A DNA stretch of 64,000 bases from Onchidella celtica (lineage: Eukaryota; Mollusca; Gastropoda; Systellommatophora; Onchidiidae), in NCBI GenBank assembly GCA_963931925.1, contig OZ007579.1, positions 38,663,457-38,727,456 of the forward strand. The letters run 5' to 3'. Of this stretch, positions 1-11,290 are shown one piece after another. The notes beneath the pieces were generated by a model. The model saw only the letters and a program-made list of their open reading frames with translations. It searched no databases and had not been told where the DNA came from. The position numbers and the translations under genes are program-made. Numbering within the stretch: the stretch's first letter is position 1; every line of letters begins with the position of its first letter.

Positions 1-29
1 TTCTCTAGTTTGTTGTCTCTACCTTCCAT
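1..29 (-). CDS. TPR module 0, exon 1 (partial, cut by window edge)
   Basis: Reading the minus strand from 29 gives a start codon followed by MEGRDNKLE. This matches the start of exon 1 in modules 1 to 3 (MEGREDKLEEAAN in module 1). The flanking minus-strand bases also match the leaders of the other modules. The rest of this gene lies to the left of the window. It begins less than 1 kb downstream of exon 3 of module 1, so the modules are closely packed head to tail. Identification rests on nine codons plus flank similarity. Confidence 0.6.
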
Positions 30-100
30 TGTTGGGCTGCAGTTTTGTTCTGTGAACCAAGGTGGCAATGGTGATTTTTTCATTTGTCAGGACACAGACC

Positions 101-470
101 AACAGCTTCAGGTATCTAACAGCTCCAGATACCTAACAGCTTTAGATACTCAACAGCTTCAGATACCCAACAGCTTCAGATACTCAACAGCTTCAGATAC
201 TCAACAGCTTCAGATACGCAACAGTTTCAGATACTCAACAGCTTCAGATACCCAACAGCTTCCGATACCTAACAGCTTCAGATACCCAACAGTTTCAGAT
301 ACCCAACAGCTTCAGATACCCAACAGTTTCAGATACCCAACAGCTTCAGATACCCAACAGTTTCAGATACCCAACAGCTTCCGATATCTAACAGCTTCAG
401 ATATGTAATAGCTTCAGATACTTAAGAGCGTCAGATATCTAACAGCTTCAGATACCTAACAGCTTTAGTC
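101..470. repeat. 17-bp minisatellite, about 22 units
   Basis: Tandem units of the form AACAGCTTCAGATACCC with single-base variants run without interruption. The unit is not a multiple of three, and the long plus-strand reading frame through it is a by-product of stop-free repeats. It lies just upstream, on the minus strand, of the module 0 start codon, where the other modules have ordinary sequence. There are no spacers, so it is not CRISPR-like. Confidence 0.9.
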
Positions 471-987
471 ATAAACTGCTGGTACTAAAACTTTCTAATA
501 CACCAAAGGCAGCAATTTTCATCTTTCTCACTATTTCCCATAATTTGTAGTCTCAGTTTAGCTTTAAATTTATTCCATGTGTGCATCTCTACTGTAACAG
601 TAATTTACTGTTGTTGTAGGTAAAGTCAGAAAATAGAGAAGTCAGAAAGTCAGAAACCAATGATGTATCATTGGGAGGTATTTGAGAGGCGGAAGGGGGG
701 GGGGGGATGTTATCAGATGTACTCAGAAACGTTTCCTTCCCATCTCCCAATCATCGTCATCATAATCTTCATCATCATCACCATCATCACACCAGTATCA
801 GCCCAACCGGCTGCATCATTTTCATCCGAACACCGTCATCAGTATACACAGTTTTACTGAAGTTATATTGTCTCGCCCTGAAATTGTGGCTAAACAGATG
901 AACATAAAGACATACATACAAACTGTTTTATTACTATTACACCACATCCCTCCCCCTATTTCAGAGAGATTACGTCACTTCACTCAC
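471..987. other. Spacer between module 0 and module 1 exon 3
   Basis: Short AT-rich spacer with a poly-G run near 700 and an ATC/CAT-rich patch near 760-790. The 970-987 end is the start of intron 3 of module 1 and resembles the same place in module 2. No protease exon like the one at 46160-47586 is present here, although this is where the 3' part of module 1 should be. Confidence 0.5.
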
Positions 988-1237
988 CCTCTTCTGAGGC
1001 ACCGTACAGTGTCTCTTGGTCAGCTACTCTCGCACACGCCTCCATTTTGTCTGCCAACAATTTCTCCTTCTGTTTTCTGACCTCTGGATTCTGCGGCTCC
1101 AATCTCTCAGCTTCTAAGTAATCTTTGAGTGCCAGATCATAGTCTTTGTTGTTGTGATAGGCCTGAGACACAAATAGACCACAGATATATTCAACTAGAT
1201 GACCTACCAGGCATTGCCCGGAATAAACAATCATGTG

Positions 1238-1279
<42 letters not shown>

Positions 1280-4200
1280 GATAAAAGTAATAAACTACAG
1301 TCTTGCTTCAGAACTCATGCGCACCAGAACACTACGCACCAAACTGAACGCATGATACGGTTACTTTTTATGACATGCACGGTGTCAGAATCAAATACGG
1401 TCAAGGGGAAATAACTTAATTAATACAACCTAGAGTAGGATATCCAGATTAATTTCCCTTGCCTTAGAGTAAAATTTAACTTTTGTGAAAACCCAAAATA
1501 TCTATTAGAGTGGCCTTAAAGAATTGTCGTCTGCTGTGTCAAATTTTAACTTTTAACTAATTTGCATAGACAAAGTTAACATCCACGTCTAGAAATCTTC
1601 GTGGATTGATAAGAATAAGAAAATATATATATTAAGAGGCAGGAAAGAGTTAAATAAAAGCCAGTAGGGCTTAGACGAAAGATTAGCGCCCCAGTTTCAC
1701 TTTCCTAAGGGGATTATATTTCCTCTTGCTTCAACGCGTAGTAAATCGTGCTGCTTGCAGAGCGAGCTGGCGGCACTAGTTATTCATTCCATGCCAGACT
1801 TCCGTGGGTGATGGTCTCAGCGTCGATTCTGCTTGAATGAATCCATTTATTATGAACAGCATAGCTCGACGAATGTCTTGTCACTAATCCATGGCTCATT
1901 GAATATGACACCGCCTTTATCTACTGTTTCTGGCCTGAGCGCCAGAACAATCGTAAGTAAGATCTGACCGAGGCTCGTGATGTTTTGACAGTGAATAGGA
2001 GGCGAAAGCATGACAGTTATCCAGTAGGAGTATTGATCACTTGGTGCATAGATCTACCCGGAGTGCTTGCTGAACATTGCAAGATGCTAAATACATAGAC
2101 TAGATCTAGCTGTGAATTCTAGAATTGCAACTCGTACTAATGTGTGAATCATATAGATCTAGATCTAGATTCTAATTGTAATTGAATTGTCTGGGTGAGG
2201 CTGGGAGTTGCCAGTCCATCCTTGATCTAGATCTAGATATAGATCTAGATTCTAGGCCTATCTAGAGTCTATATAATATTTAACTGTGCCGACGTCACTT
2301 CGACGGGCAAGATCTAGATCTAGACCTGTAACTTTGGATCTAAATATCTGAGATGACCTTATGTCTCCAGAGACTGGACTCTATAGCCTACTAGTCTAGT
2401 ATATTGATTGCCATACAATAAGCAGACCAGATTTTAGAGATATATAATTAGTATTTAGATAATTAGCAAGAACAGAAGTTAAATGATTTTGTAGGAAACC
2501 TAGAGCTAGACTTGTAATGACGTATTTATTGATTATAAAATTGATGCTGCTGATATTTATCATTACTACATATTAGATCTCTAGTCGAAATTGTTAGTAA
2601 ACTTAACGTAAATAAAATGTGGCCCTGCAGGCCCTGTTGTTGAATTTATCCACTTGTTCCTTAGTAATTGGCATGGGTCTGCAAGTTAAGAATTAAATTC
2701 AATATTACTATTAAAAATATGCAGTCGAACAACACCCCCAACACACCATTACGATAACAAGGAAATCCATTCATTACAATCGGAGTGCACACCCTTCCTT
2801 GAATCCGTAACACTGGAGAGGGACCCCCTAAAGAACATTTATTATCATAACTTAACAATTAGATAGGGGCACTCTTAAAAAATTAAGTTAGTAAGGAGAT
2901 AGACTCTAGCTATTATTGAGAGAAGAAATAATATAATATAGAATCTAGATCTAATAAGATGATCTAGATCTAATAAAAGGGACACTATTTCTTAACATAT
3001 ATGGAGAGATTTAGATCTATCTAGATTCTAGTTGGAGATTTGTTAGCTATTTGAGTATTTCATAATGTAACTTTATAAGATTGTGATTTCAAATCAAGAT
3101 CTAGAGATCTAGAGACATGTCGATGATATACATTGTATATTAATATAAAATTTTTGCTTGAATTTCATATGATGTTCTGTCAATCCCATTGACCCGACGA
3201 TCATGGCGAGGGACAACATCCATCAGACACCTATCTACCTGTGACAGAAAACGAGACCTTTGGACTTGGGAATGCGAGCTATGGATTGAGGAACCCACCA
3301 TCTAAATTCCTTTAAAAAAAGTTAAGTGAACCATCCGAGTGTCGATTTTTGGGGAGGTTGAGGTGTTTTCCTTCCTCATCATTTTACAGGCTTTTTATCT
3401 TTTTGCATGTTCAGTTTAGTTTAGCGGGTGGTTGGATGGGATCGTAGTTTAGCTAATCTTCTTTGCCAATCGGGTGCAGAACGTGTATCGTTGGCTATAA
3501 ATAACTCGGGGTGATTTGCTATACTATGAATAGTTCTATAGGGATCCATTTATTCGTATAGATTGTGGCGTTCTTTGCTTCCTCCCTTTCTTTAGGAAGA
3601 TGTCTCTCCTGTCCTTTTTCTTAAGACTATCTTGTACATAAGTTAGGGCTGTAGGGTCTGTTATCGTTTGTCTTGCTTGCTGTGAGTCTAGTGTACTGTT
3701 CAGTGTATTTTTTTTTCTTCCTTATAAAGTTTAAACTATTAGAGTCTAGATCTATATTGACATTGCTATGTTTTACAATATTGCCTGAAATATTTCACGT
3801 GCTAAAACCACGTTGAATTTTAATCTGGATTATTGACATTAAGTGAATTATTAGAACCCGTGCAGTTAATACTGCCAGTTCTGGGTTAGTGTGATATAAC
3901 CGATTCGTCTTTAAATTGATGAGCTCCCGAGAGGACAGTGGAAGACTGTTGTATGGGAAGTAAGTTATGTGAAGTGAGAGATGAGTGATGTGTGGTGAAT
4001 ATTGGTATTGTTTTCGGCTGTGCGGCCGCCCGAGGAGCAAAGAGTTTATTGTCTCATGGGACTTGTTCGTATCAGTATTGAGGTAATGTCATTATAAAAG
4101 ACACGTGGTATATTGAGAGAGAGAGAGAGTTGAACCTTCTTACAGGCATTGTAAGCCCCACAGGGCAGTGTAAGGCCGCAGGCAGTGTAAGACGCGGAGA

Positions 4201-7200
4201 TGCAGTGTAAGACCTATGGGTAGTGTAAGGCCGCAGGCAGTGTAAGACCGACGGGCAGTGTAAGACCGACCGGTAAGAAAGGGAATTTTCGCGTTTTGAG
4301 AGATTTTCCAGTGCTAACAGAGAACACTTGATTTGTCGCGTTGAGAGATATTTTGCAGTGGTAACAGAGGACACTGCGTGGTCGCGTTTTAAGAAGTTGT
4401 GAAGAAGAGTGGAGTTTTTTTTATACAACCGATTATGTCTTAGGCTGTCCGCGTCCCGTGGACCAGCTAACATAATACTAAATATGATTATATACCGAGA
4501 TGACTGTGACACTTGACGTGTGCATGGCTTGCGTAAAGCGCATTAGATTAACTAGCTATCGCCTCGTGCCATCTCATCTATACCGGATTCGATACGGAGA
4601 TTAAATAAATAAATCATATTGTTATTGAATTGAGAAAGTTCTATACTATTGTTGCATTTGAGGCAGCACCACGCGAATTTGGAATGTAAACGTTAAGCTA
4701 ATTAACTTTTCGTCGTTTTGGTTGTTTCGGCTTCATTATACGGAAATTCGTTGTAAAAAGTAAGACAGACCAAAATTTTCATTACTCTATTAAAGAGTCT
4801 GTCTTGTATTGAGGTTGGGTGGCGCTTCTCCACCTCATTTCTGGACGGTGGATGGATTCACATTATATTGTTCTCTAATTTATGAACAATTTTTACATTC
4901 TTTCTTGTGAATATCCTCTTTCCACCAGCGTCATTCCGGACTGTGACCTGAGCTACTGACAAACCTGACGCCCTTGTCTGCGGGTCAATGAGATGGAGTC
5001 ATGGCAAACCAAGCAACCAGAGCTACTGCTGCCATAGGATGCCACAATACTTTACTTAATAATATATTATTTGTGAATGTGCATACATGTATCAATATAT
5101 GTGTTGACATAACAATTATGAGTATGGTTCTTCAGTGAGGCGTGACTGTGTGAATATAGTTATACTTTAATTCAAGAGTATACAGTTAAGTAATCATTAT
5201 TATTATAAATGTTTATGAGAAGTGTGATTGTATGAAATGAGAATATACGTCATAGATGAGATTCTACCGAACGTTGCATAAATAATTGTGTAATTTTTTA
5301 TTTGTCCATCCACTATGCACGTTCTTAGTTAAATTTTTATCCATCTTGGGGCTTACTTTTCTAATTTGGTACTTAAGCCCCCACCTCAGTATCAGTGTCA
5401 TTTTCATGACTGTCGAGTTTCTTCGATCCTATCGTGTAAATTTTTCTTAAAATTTCCACTGGGGTGGGGGATGTCAGAATCAAATACGGTCAAGGGGAAA
5501 TAACTTAATTAATACAACCTAGAGTAGGATATCCAGATTAATTTCCCTTGCCTTAGAGTAAAATTTAACTTTTGTGAAAACCCAAAATATCTATTAGAGT
5601 GGCCTTAAAGAATTGTCGTCTGCTGTGTCAAATTTTAACTTTTAACTAATTTGCATAGACAAAGTTAACATCCACGTCTAGAAATCTTCGTGGATTGATA
5701 AGAATAAGAAAATATATATATTAAGAGGCAGGAAAGAGTTAAATAAAAGCCAGTAGGGCTTAGACGAAAGATTAGCGCCCCAGTTTCACTTTCCTAAGGG
5801 GATTATATTTCCTCTTGCTTCAACGCGTAGTAAATCGTGCTGCTTGCAGAGCGGGCTGGCGGCACTAGTTATTCATTCCATGCCAGACTTCCGTGGGTGA
5901 TGGTCTCAGCGTCGATTCTGCTTGAATGAATCCATTTATTATGAACAGCATGGCTCGACGAATGTCTTGTCACTAATCCATGGCTCATTGAATATGACAC
6001 CGCCTTTATCTACTGTTTCTGGCCTTAGCGCCAGAACAATCGTAAGTAAGATCTGACCGAGGCTCGTGATGTTTTGACAGTGAATAGGAGGCGAAAGCAT
6101 GACAGTTATCCAGTAGGAGTATTGATCACTTGGTGCATAGATCTACCCGGAGTGCTTGCTGAACATTGCAAGATGCTAAATACATAGACTAGATCTAGCT
6201 GTGAATTCTAGAATTGCAACTCGTACTAATGTGTGAATCATATAATTGTAATTGAATTGTCTGGGTGAGGCTGGGAGTTGCCAGTCCATCCTTGATCTAG
6301 ATCTAGATATAGGCCTATCTAGAGTCTATATAATATTTAACTGTGCCGACGTCACTTCGACGGGCAAGATCTAGACCTGTAACTTTGGATCTAAATATCT
6401 GAGATGACCTTATGTCTCCAGAGACTGGACTCTATACTAGTCTAGTATATTGATTGCCATACAATAAGCAGACCAGATTTTAGAGATATATAATTAGTAT
6501 TTAGATAATTAGCAAGAACAGAAGTTAAATGATTTTGTAGGAAACCTGGAGCTAGACTTGTAATGACGTATTTATTGATTATGAAATTGATGCTGCTGAT
6601 ATTTATCATTACTACATATTAGATCTCTAGTCGAAATTGTTAGTAAACTTAACGTAAATAAAATGTGGCCCTGCAGGCCCTGTTGTTGAATTTATCCACT
6701 TGTTCCTTAGTAATTGGCATGGGTCTGCAGGTTAAGAATTAAATTCAATATTACTATTAAAAATATGCAGTCGAACAACACCCCCAACACACCATTACGA
6801 TAACAAGGAAATCCATTCATTACAATTGGAGTGCACACCCTTCCTTGAATCCGTAACACACGGTACTATACAATTTATTACGAAACAAACATGCAAAAAT
6901 ACAGATGTTACATAGCAATAAACATTGCTATTTTTAAAAAATACATGCTTGAAGTAAACAACTTTTAATTATAGCCATCATCTTCCTTATCCCAATTGTG
7001 ACCTTCCGGCCAAATTTAAGGCCTGAAGAGTGTATAGTTTGGTCAGTTAGTCATGCCAAAGGTTGCAAGTTACTGAAATATTATAATTTAATAGATACTG
7101 ACGAAAGGATACGCCTTCCTGCATGGAACAATACCACCAATCGGAGTTTAATTGCACGAATTTGTCCACTTTGAAAAAGGATTTTTTTTATTCAAAAGTT

Positions 7201-8615
7201 TCAGTTTTATTTTAAAAATTTCAATGACCGAAAGTTTGAGTATTTCTCTTATGATTCATTTTTACCTGTTTCTTCATTGCCCGGTTGTTGTTTTTAGTTT
7301 ACCAATACATGTATATAAGGCTTTGCAAAATAGAATTTTACAGTGTGTCAGTGATTTCCAGAATGCTCTTAGTAACCAAATTGACATTTTTTCGTTATGA
7401 TACCAGTTGATGGAGGTCTTAACCTGAATAGTTTTTACATTATTAATCTTGATCTGACATGGGCAGTTTTGTCAATATTGTCAAGGGAGTGAATTCTTTC
7501 CCCTTCTCCCCTCGTTTATCTTTATCGTTTTTTTCGGCATTCCTCTCTTTCCAGCAAACATTAACTCTGATGATTCTTTCATTCTTTCACAGTTTGTTTG
7601 TCAGGTCATTGCCCTATTCTAAACATATACAGACATGCACACACATACATACACACACCGACACTCGCCCATGCGTATACACACTCACGCAAATATACAC
7701 ACACGAGCACACACATACACTTTCTCCATTCCCTTTCCACTCCATTCAATGTTCTTAACTGTGAAACAAAAACTGGCAGTACTCGGTATTTGTCACACCA
7801 AGAGATCTAACATTTCCCTTAGTCCTAAACGCCGTCCCAAACTCTTACCTTAACCTTAACTAAACCTAACAACTGTGGTCAGATTTCTTTTATTGAAGCT
7901 GAACTGTTGCGAGTGAAAGAAATGGACAGCTGACAAAATAAACATTTGTTTTTTCAATCCTAAAATCAAATACTAAACACATAACATAAGTTTATAACAT
8001 ACCAGTCCTCTCCTAAAGTAAGCTTTAAAACTGTCATTGTCCATCTGTAAGGCCAGGCTGCAGCGCTGTATAACTTTGGCATTGTCTCCCAGCTTTAATT
8101 CACAGGCTGCTAAATTCAGGTGTGCCGTCAGTACTAGGTTATCTCTCTGTTCTTTCTCCCCACTGGTTAACGATGTTTGACTGGTCAGCAGGTCCAGGAC
8201 TTGATTGTAACTTCTTCTGGCATCTTCAAACTTTCCTGTCTGAAACATTGATTGTCAATGATGACAGACAGACAAACAGACAGAAAGACAGATAGACAGA
8301 ATGATAGGCAGATAGACAGGCATGCATAGATAGATAGATAGATAGATAGACGGTTGGATTGAATGGCATGTGGGTGGACTGTTGGATAGATGCATAGAAT
8401 GACGAATGGATGGAAGGATGGATGGCTGGATTTATGAATGGATGAATGGATAAGTAGATGGATGGGTGGACAGATGGATGGTTCGACAGATGCATGGATG
8501 AATGGCCTGATGGGTAGATCAAATGAAATGTCAACAGAAACTTTACCTTATACAAGTCATTACCACTCTTTTTGAGATTTGCCGCTTCCTCTAGTTTGTC
8601 TTCTCTGCCTTCCAT
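988..8615 (-). CDS. TPR module 1, exons 1-3 (carboxylate-clamp TPR protein)
   Basis: Three minus-strand exons: 8615-8547 (ATG, 23 codons, donor AAG|GTAAAG), 8239-8003 (acceptor TTTCAG, 79 codons, donor CTG|GTATGT) and 1162-988 (acceptor TCTCAG, donor AGG|GTGAGT). All reading phases join. The protein is a single three-motif TPR domain similar to the C-terminal TPR of FKBP4/5-type co-chaperones. The five carboxylate-clamp positions that hold the EEVD tail of Hsp70/Hsp90 are visible: K and N in LKKSGND, N in AHLNLAAC, K and R in KAYFRRG. Intron 2 is swollen to 6.8 kb by a LARD-like LTR element. If the last donor is not used, translation runs four more codons to a stop at 980. No fourth exon was found downstream before module 0. 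Exons look intact; function as a free TPR protein is uncertain. Confidence 0.75.
1244..1275. repeat. (CT)n microsatellite in intron 2 of module 1
   Basis: About 16 CT dinucleotides directly after a C run, within the intron and shortly before the LARD insertion. Confidence 0.9.
1383..2812 (+). repeat. 5' LTR of LARD-1
   Basis: 1430 bp, starting TG and ending CA. It contains runs of CTAGAT hexamers (near 2155 and 2225) that are shorter in the 3' LTR, which explains most of the 43-bp length difference. Otherwise the two LTRs differ at only a handful of bases, pointing to a fairly recent insertion. Confidence 0.9.
2813..5471 (+). other. Non-coding interior of LARD-1
   Basis: Begins with C then a probable primer-binding site, TGGAGAGGGACC (2814 on); the tRNA was not identified. 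A minisatellite of GGCAGTGTAAGACCG-type units occupies about 4140-4275. Blocks are shared in order with the interior of LARD-2 (33588-36184). Examples are the CCCATTGACCCGA block (3187 and 33792), the GAGCTCCCGAGAGG block (3921 and 34548), the TTTTTTATACAACCGATT block (4418 and 35101) and the TGTCTGCGGGTCAATGAGAT block (4976 and 35769). There is no coherent reading frame on either strand. A purine tract ends it at 5471. Confidence 0.75.
5472..6858 (+). repeat. 3' LTR of LARD-1
   Basis: 1387-bp copy of 1383-2812 with the same TG/CA ends, followed by the CACGG target duplication. Confidence 0.9.
6864..8002. other. Rest of intron 2 of module 1
   Basis: AT-rich intron sequence with a CA/CAC-rich patch at about 7630-7720. 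The part from about 7440 to 8002 resembles the corresponding intron of module 2 (about 18330-18500) and module 3. The short reading frames here are not supported as genes. Confidence 0.5.
8257..8515. repeat. GACA/GATA/GGAT microsatellite in intron 1 of module 1
   Basis: GACAGACA, GATAGATA and GGATGGAT arrays fill the short intron between exons 1 and 2. Modules 2 and 3 carry related arrays in the same intron (about 18765-18830 and 49208-49330). Confidence 0.9.
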
Positions 8616-8836
8616 TTTTTGGGTTGAGTTCACTTGACAGCTTGTTTTGGCAGCAAATCTCATGTGCAGTTTCTATTAAAAAAAAAAAAGTTGGCAGTGG
8701 ACTTTTATTGTCTTTGCCAAGACAATTTTTTGGGGGGATGGTTGGGGGTCAAGATAGACATTAAGACCTTCACAAGTCACTGCTTTTGGTCTCCTACACC
8801 GCTATACTAGAAGTAAAGGTATTTTCGCCTTCCACT

Positions 8837-9762
8837 TGTAATGGGGTGAACCATTACAGGGCTGAGTTGTAGCGTGCTGTAGTGGAAGGGAGATAAACCT
8901 GTTTATTTTGACTAGCTGGACCACTTGATGTGGTCAAGGGGAAGTAACCACACAGAAACCATAGATAATCTCCCCTTATTGTTTGATCGTGCACTTGACA
9001 TGAGTCATGTAGTGTTGAGTAACATTGCCAACTGCTGTACTCACTGCGCCAATTTTAAGCCATGATCTTAGCGTTGTCTGTATTGTCCAGGATTGGTCAA
9101 TTTAAGTGACCATCCCTGGTGCCAGAAGTAGAATCTTGTTATGTACCACAACATTGTAAGTTTGTTTAGTATTTATCTTGTTAAGTAATATTTTATTAAG
9201 ATAGTGTATTTGGAACATACACGAGCAAGAGGGTAGTTCTTTAAAAATGTTTTTATTTGTTTTAATGTTTTATTAGAATTTGCACTTAGTGAACTGTTAG
9301 GCAGTAAATGGGTTGCGCGTTTTTGGGTGACGCTTAGATGATAGCGTGGGTCAATCAGTTCCACCCAAGTCTTCAAGACAGCAGGACGTGTCCTTCTGTC
9401 CAGACTAACATAAAAGCAAAAGAAATTGTAAATATTTCAAGATTGGTGAAGTGCCAACTCTGATGATGTAGATCAAGCGTGAATTCATTTGGTTAATTCA
9501 CCGCGCCTATTGGTTGGGTTTATTGTCTGGTTTATTGTCTGGTTTATTGTCCTGTTCATTGTATTGTCTTGTTTATTGTATTGTGATTTACTGTATTGTG
9601 GTTTATTGTATTGTCTTGTTTATTGTGAATTGTATTGTTGTATTATTATTTGTTTTTTCCTTTTCCTTTTAATAAACGTAAATTAATGTCCTCTCAAAAC
9701 CTGATAGTTTTGTTTGTATGTTTGATTGTATAGAGAGACCGCTCGTGCCCGTCCCTGTTACA
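8837..9762. mobile_element. Probable solo LTR in the 5' flank of module 1
   Basis: About 926 bp starting TGTAATGG and ending CCTGTTACA. It interrupts sequence that is continuous in the flanks of modules 3 and 2 (49640-49700 and 19130-19190). Flanking bases CACT and CACA are a possible decayed 4-bp duplication. It has TTTATTGTCTGG-type repeats near 9520-9630 and an AATAAA at about 9670. Boundaries come from comparison with the empty paralogous site. Confidence 0.5.
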
Positions 9763-9861
9763 CACATTATTGTTAGGCTGAGTTTGATTTTATTCAAAAT
9801 GTAAATCTCTTCTGTGAAAGTCATTTAGTACTAGGAAAACAATCAGAGCACAGAATGTATG

Positions 9862-9990
9862 AGAACAGGTACGCCGATTGTGCCCCGGTCCCTTTTTTAC
9901 TTTTCCCTCAAGCAGACAAATGTCGGCAGTCTAGAATGTTCTCTGAAGAAGCGATTTACACCATAAATCTTACCTGTAAAGATCTAAAAT
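9862..9990 (-). other. Conserved 5'-flank block with splice donor (module 1)
   Basis: About 130 bp strongly similar to 50092-50220 upstream of module 3, including a shared AGTCTAGAATGTTCT core. On the minus strand it contains CAG|GTAAGA with the donor at 9973, which reads AAG|GTAAGA in module 3. This suggests the end of an untranslated leader exon. The upstream edge of that exon is not defined. Confidence 0.35.
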
Positions 9991-10440
9991 TTAAGAAAAC
10001 TGCACCTGTCAGTCCAAACAGATATATTCCACGAGTGACATTTGATAGAACAAAAAACTATACTAAAAAATAATATGAAACATTCACAGCAACGGTAAAT
10101 CTCAAAACCATAGAAAATCTACACAGTCTCAGCTGGGTTTGGAGCTAGGAATATAGCGCCAGTACAAGAGGCCCCTTTCTATGATGTGGAATTTATTTAC
10201 CCACGGCAAGCAAACCGCCTGTTTGTTTAAAAAGACTCTTTGAATTTTTTTAGTTTTTTTTAAAAATTCTGTATTAATTGTACTTTTTTTTTTCTTTTAC
10301 ATTTGTTTTTGCCAGACAAAAGCTTGTGTTGTTGTTTTCTTTCACTTCTGATTTTCACTTTCTGATTTCCATTTTGTTATGTTCGTCTTCAAATTCATAG
10401 ATATCTAGTAACATTTCTTCATTGTTTCTCACACGCTTTT

Positions 10441-10565
10441 GTTTTTGCCGTATTTTAACTTTATGGCTAGGGTATGTCTGAGGTGGATAAATGCTTACCT
10501 GGTTCGGTGGATCCCAGTCCCCCGTCGCTGTTCCCTTATCTCAGTGAAACACTCGTAGTCTGGAC
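10441..10565 (-). other. Candidate 5' non-coding exon of module 1
   Basis: About 125 bp nearly identical to 50735-50855 although the surrounding duplicates are much more diverged. On the minus strand the conserved stretch ends ACCAG|GTAAGC, a strong donor at 10498, so 10499 to about 10565 could be a leader exon. A weaker third copy sits at about 60690-60760. No open frame of note. Confidence 0.4.
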
Positions 10566-10859
10566 AGGCAATCACTGCTGTACAATTACTCATACATAAT
10601 TATCTATGTTTGAATTATCACCAAAGATACATTTTTTTCCCCAACAGAATGGGTGAGTAAATGACATAAATTGCTGATGTATGTATATAGGAAAAACTGA
10701 AAAGAGTTACTCAAACAGCCAGGAAGCTTAGCTTAGCTGCATAGCCACGTCACAAGTAAACAAGGTTGCCAGATTTTATTTAAGTTTTCGGATCAAATCT
10801 CTATAAACAGTCGCCTGAAAAATAAAGACCAAAAAAAAAAAAATGTAGGATTTTATCTC

Positions 10860-11290
10860 TGAAGATTATAATATGGTAGGGGAGGGATCGGACACCTGGA
10901 CTTCTCGGAAAGGGATGGAAAAAACGCAGATGACCCGGGTGCACGTTGCGATACCTTAGCAGTTGGAAGTTGAGGAGAGCATGCCTAAAGGCAGCCACAC
11001 ATAGGCCACCGAATTCGGTCACCGAGCCACTAGGCGCTTTAGGTGAGAAGAATTGCGCTACATAAACGGACCGAATCTAGGTGGACTCTGTGTGCAGTTG
11101 TTGAAATTATATAGTGCAATTCTTCTCACCTAAAGCGCCTAGTGGCTCGGTGACCGAATTCGGTGGCCTTTGTGTGGCTACCCTAACAAGGACACTGTCC
11201 GGGAAAAAATAAACAAAACAAAAAAAACTAGCCCCTACCACCCCCTCCCCCAAATTGGATCAAACAATAAACATAATACAAATACAACAA
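10860..11290 (+). mobile_element. Diverged tRNA-type SINE interrupted by a MITE
   Basis: 10860-10988 matches the body of the SINEs at 12581 and 51983 (blocks GGTAGGGGAGGGATCG, ACTTCTCGGA and CAGTTGGAAGTTGAGGAGAGC). 11187-11290 matches their tail (GTCCGGG..AAAA, CCCTACCACCCCC, GGATCAAACAA). The tRNA-like head is missing, and the two parts are separated by the inserted palindromic element at 10989-11181. Confidence 0.55.
10989..11181. mobile_element. 193-bp palindromic MITE with CCTAA target duplication
   Basis: Long inverted repeats of about 66 bp (10989-11054 and 11113-11181) share the core CACCGAATTCGGTCACCGAG and GGCGCTTTAGGTGAGAAGAA. CCTAA occurs immediately outside both ends (10984-10988 and 11182-11186). 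It is inserted in a SINE. No coding capacity; superfamily not identified. Confidence 0.8.

Larger units (their letters stand above)
1378..6863 (+). mobile_element. LARD-1: non-coding LTR retrotransposon with 5-bp target duplication
   Basis: Two long direct repeats (1383-2812 and 5472-6858) begin TGTCAGAATC and end CCGTAACA. They are flanked by the same five bases, CACGG, at 1378-1382 and 6859-6863. A TGGAG-type primer site follows the first LTR and a purine tract (GGGGTGGGGGA) precedes the second, which fixes the plus orientation. The 2.66-kb interior has no gag or pol coding. This layout is that of large retrotransposon derivatives (LARDs), mobilised in trans by a coding relative. The element lies in intron 2 of TPR module 1, antisense to the gene. 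Confidence 0.9.

Noticed and set aside
101..470. CRISPR-like array
   Set aside because: Units are contiguous with no spacers, and the genome is eukaryotic.
4072..4512. 146-codon minus-strand frame inside LARD-1
   Set aside because: It overlaps a minisatellite and is not kept in LARD-2.
7152..7853. Small frames in intron 2 of module 1
   Set aside because: No family resemblance; partly CA-repeat translations.
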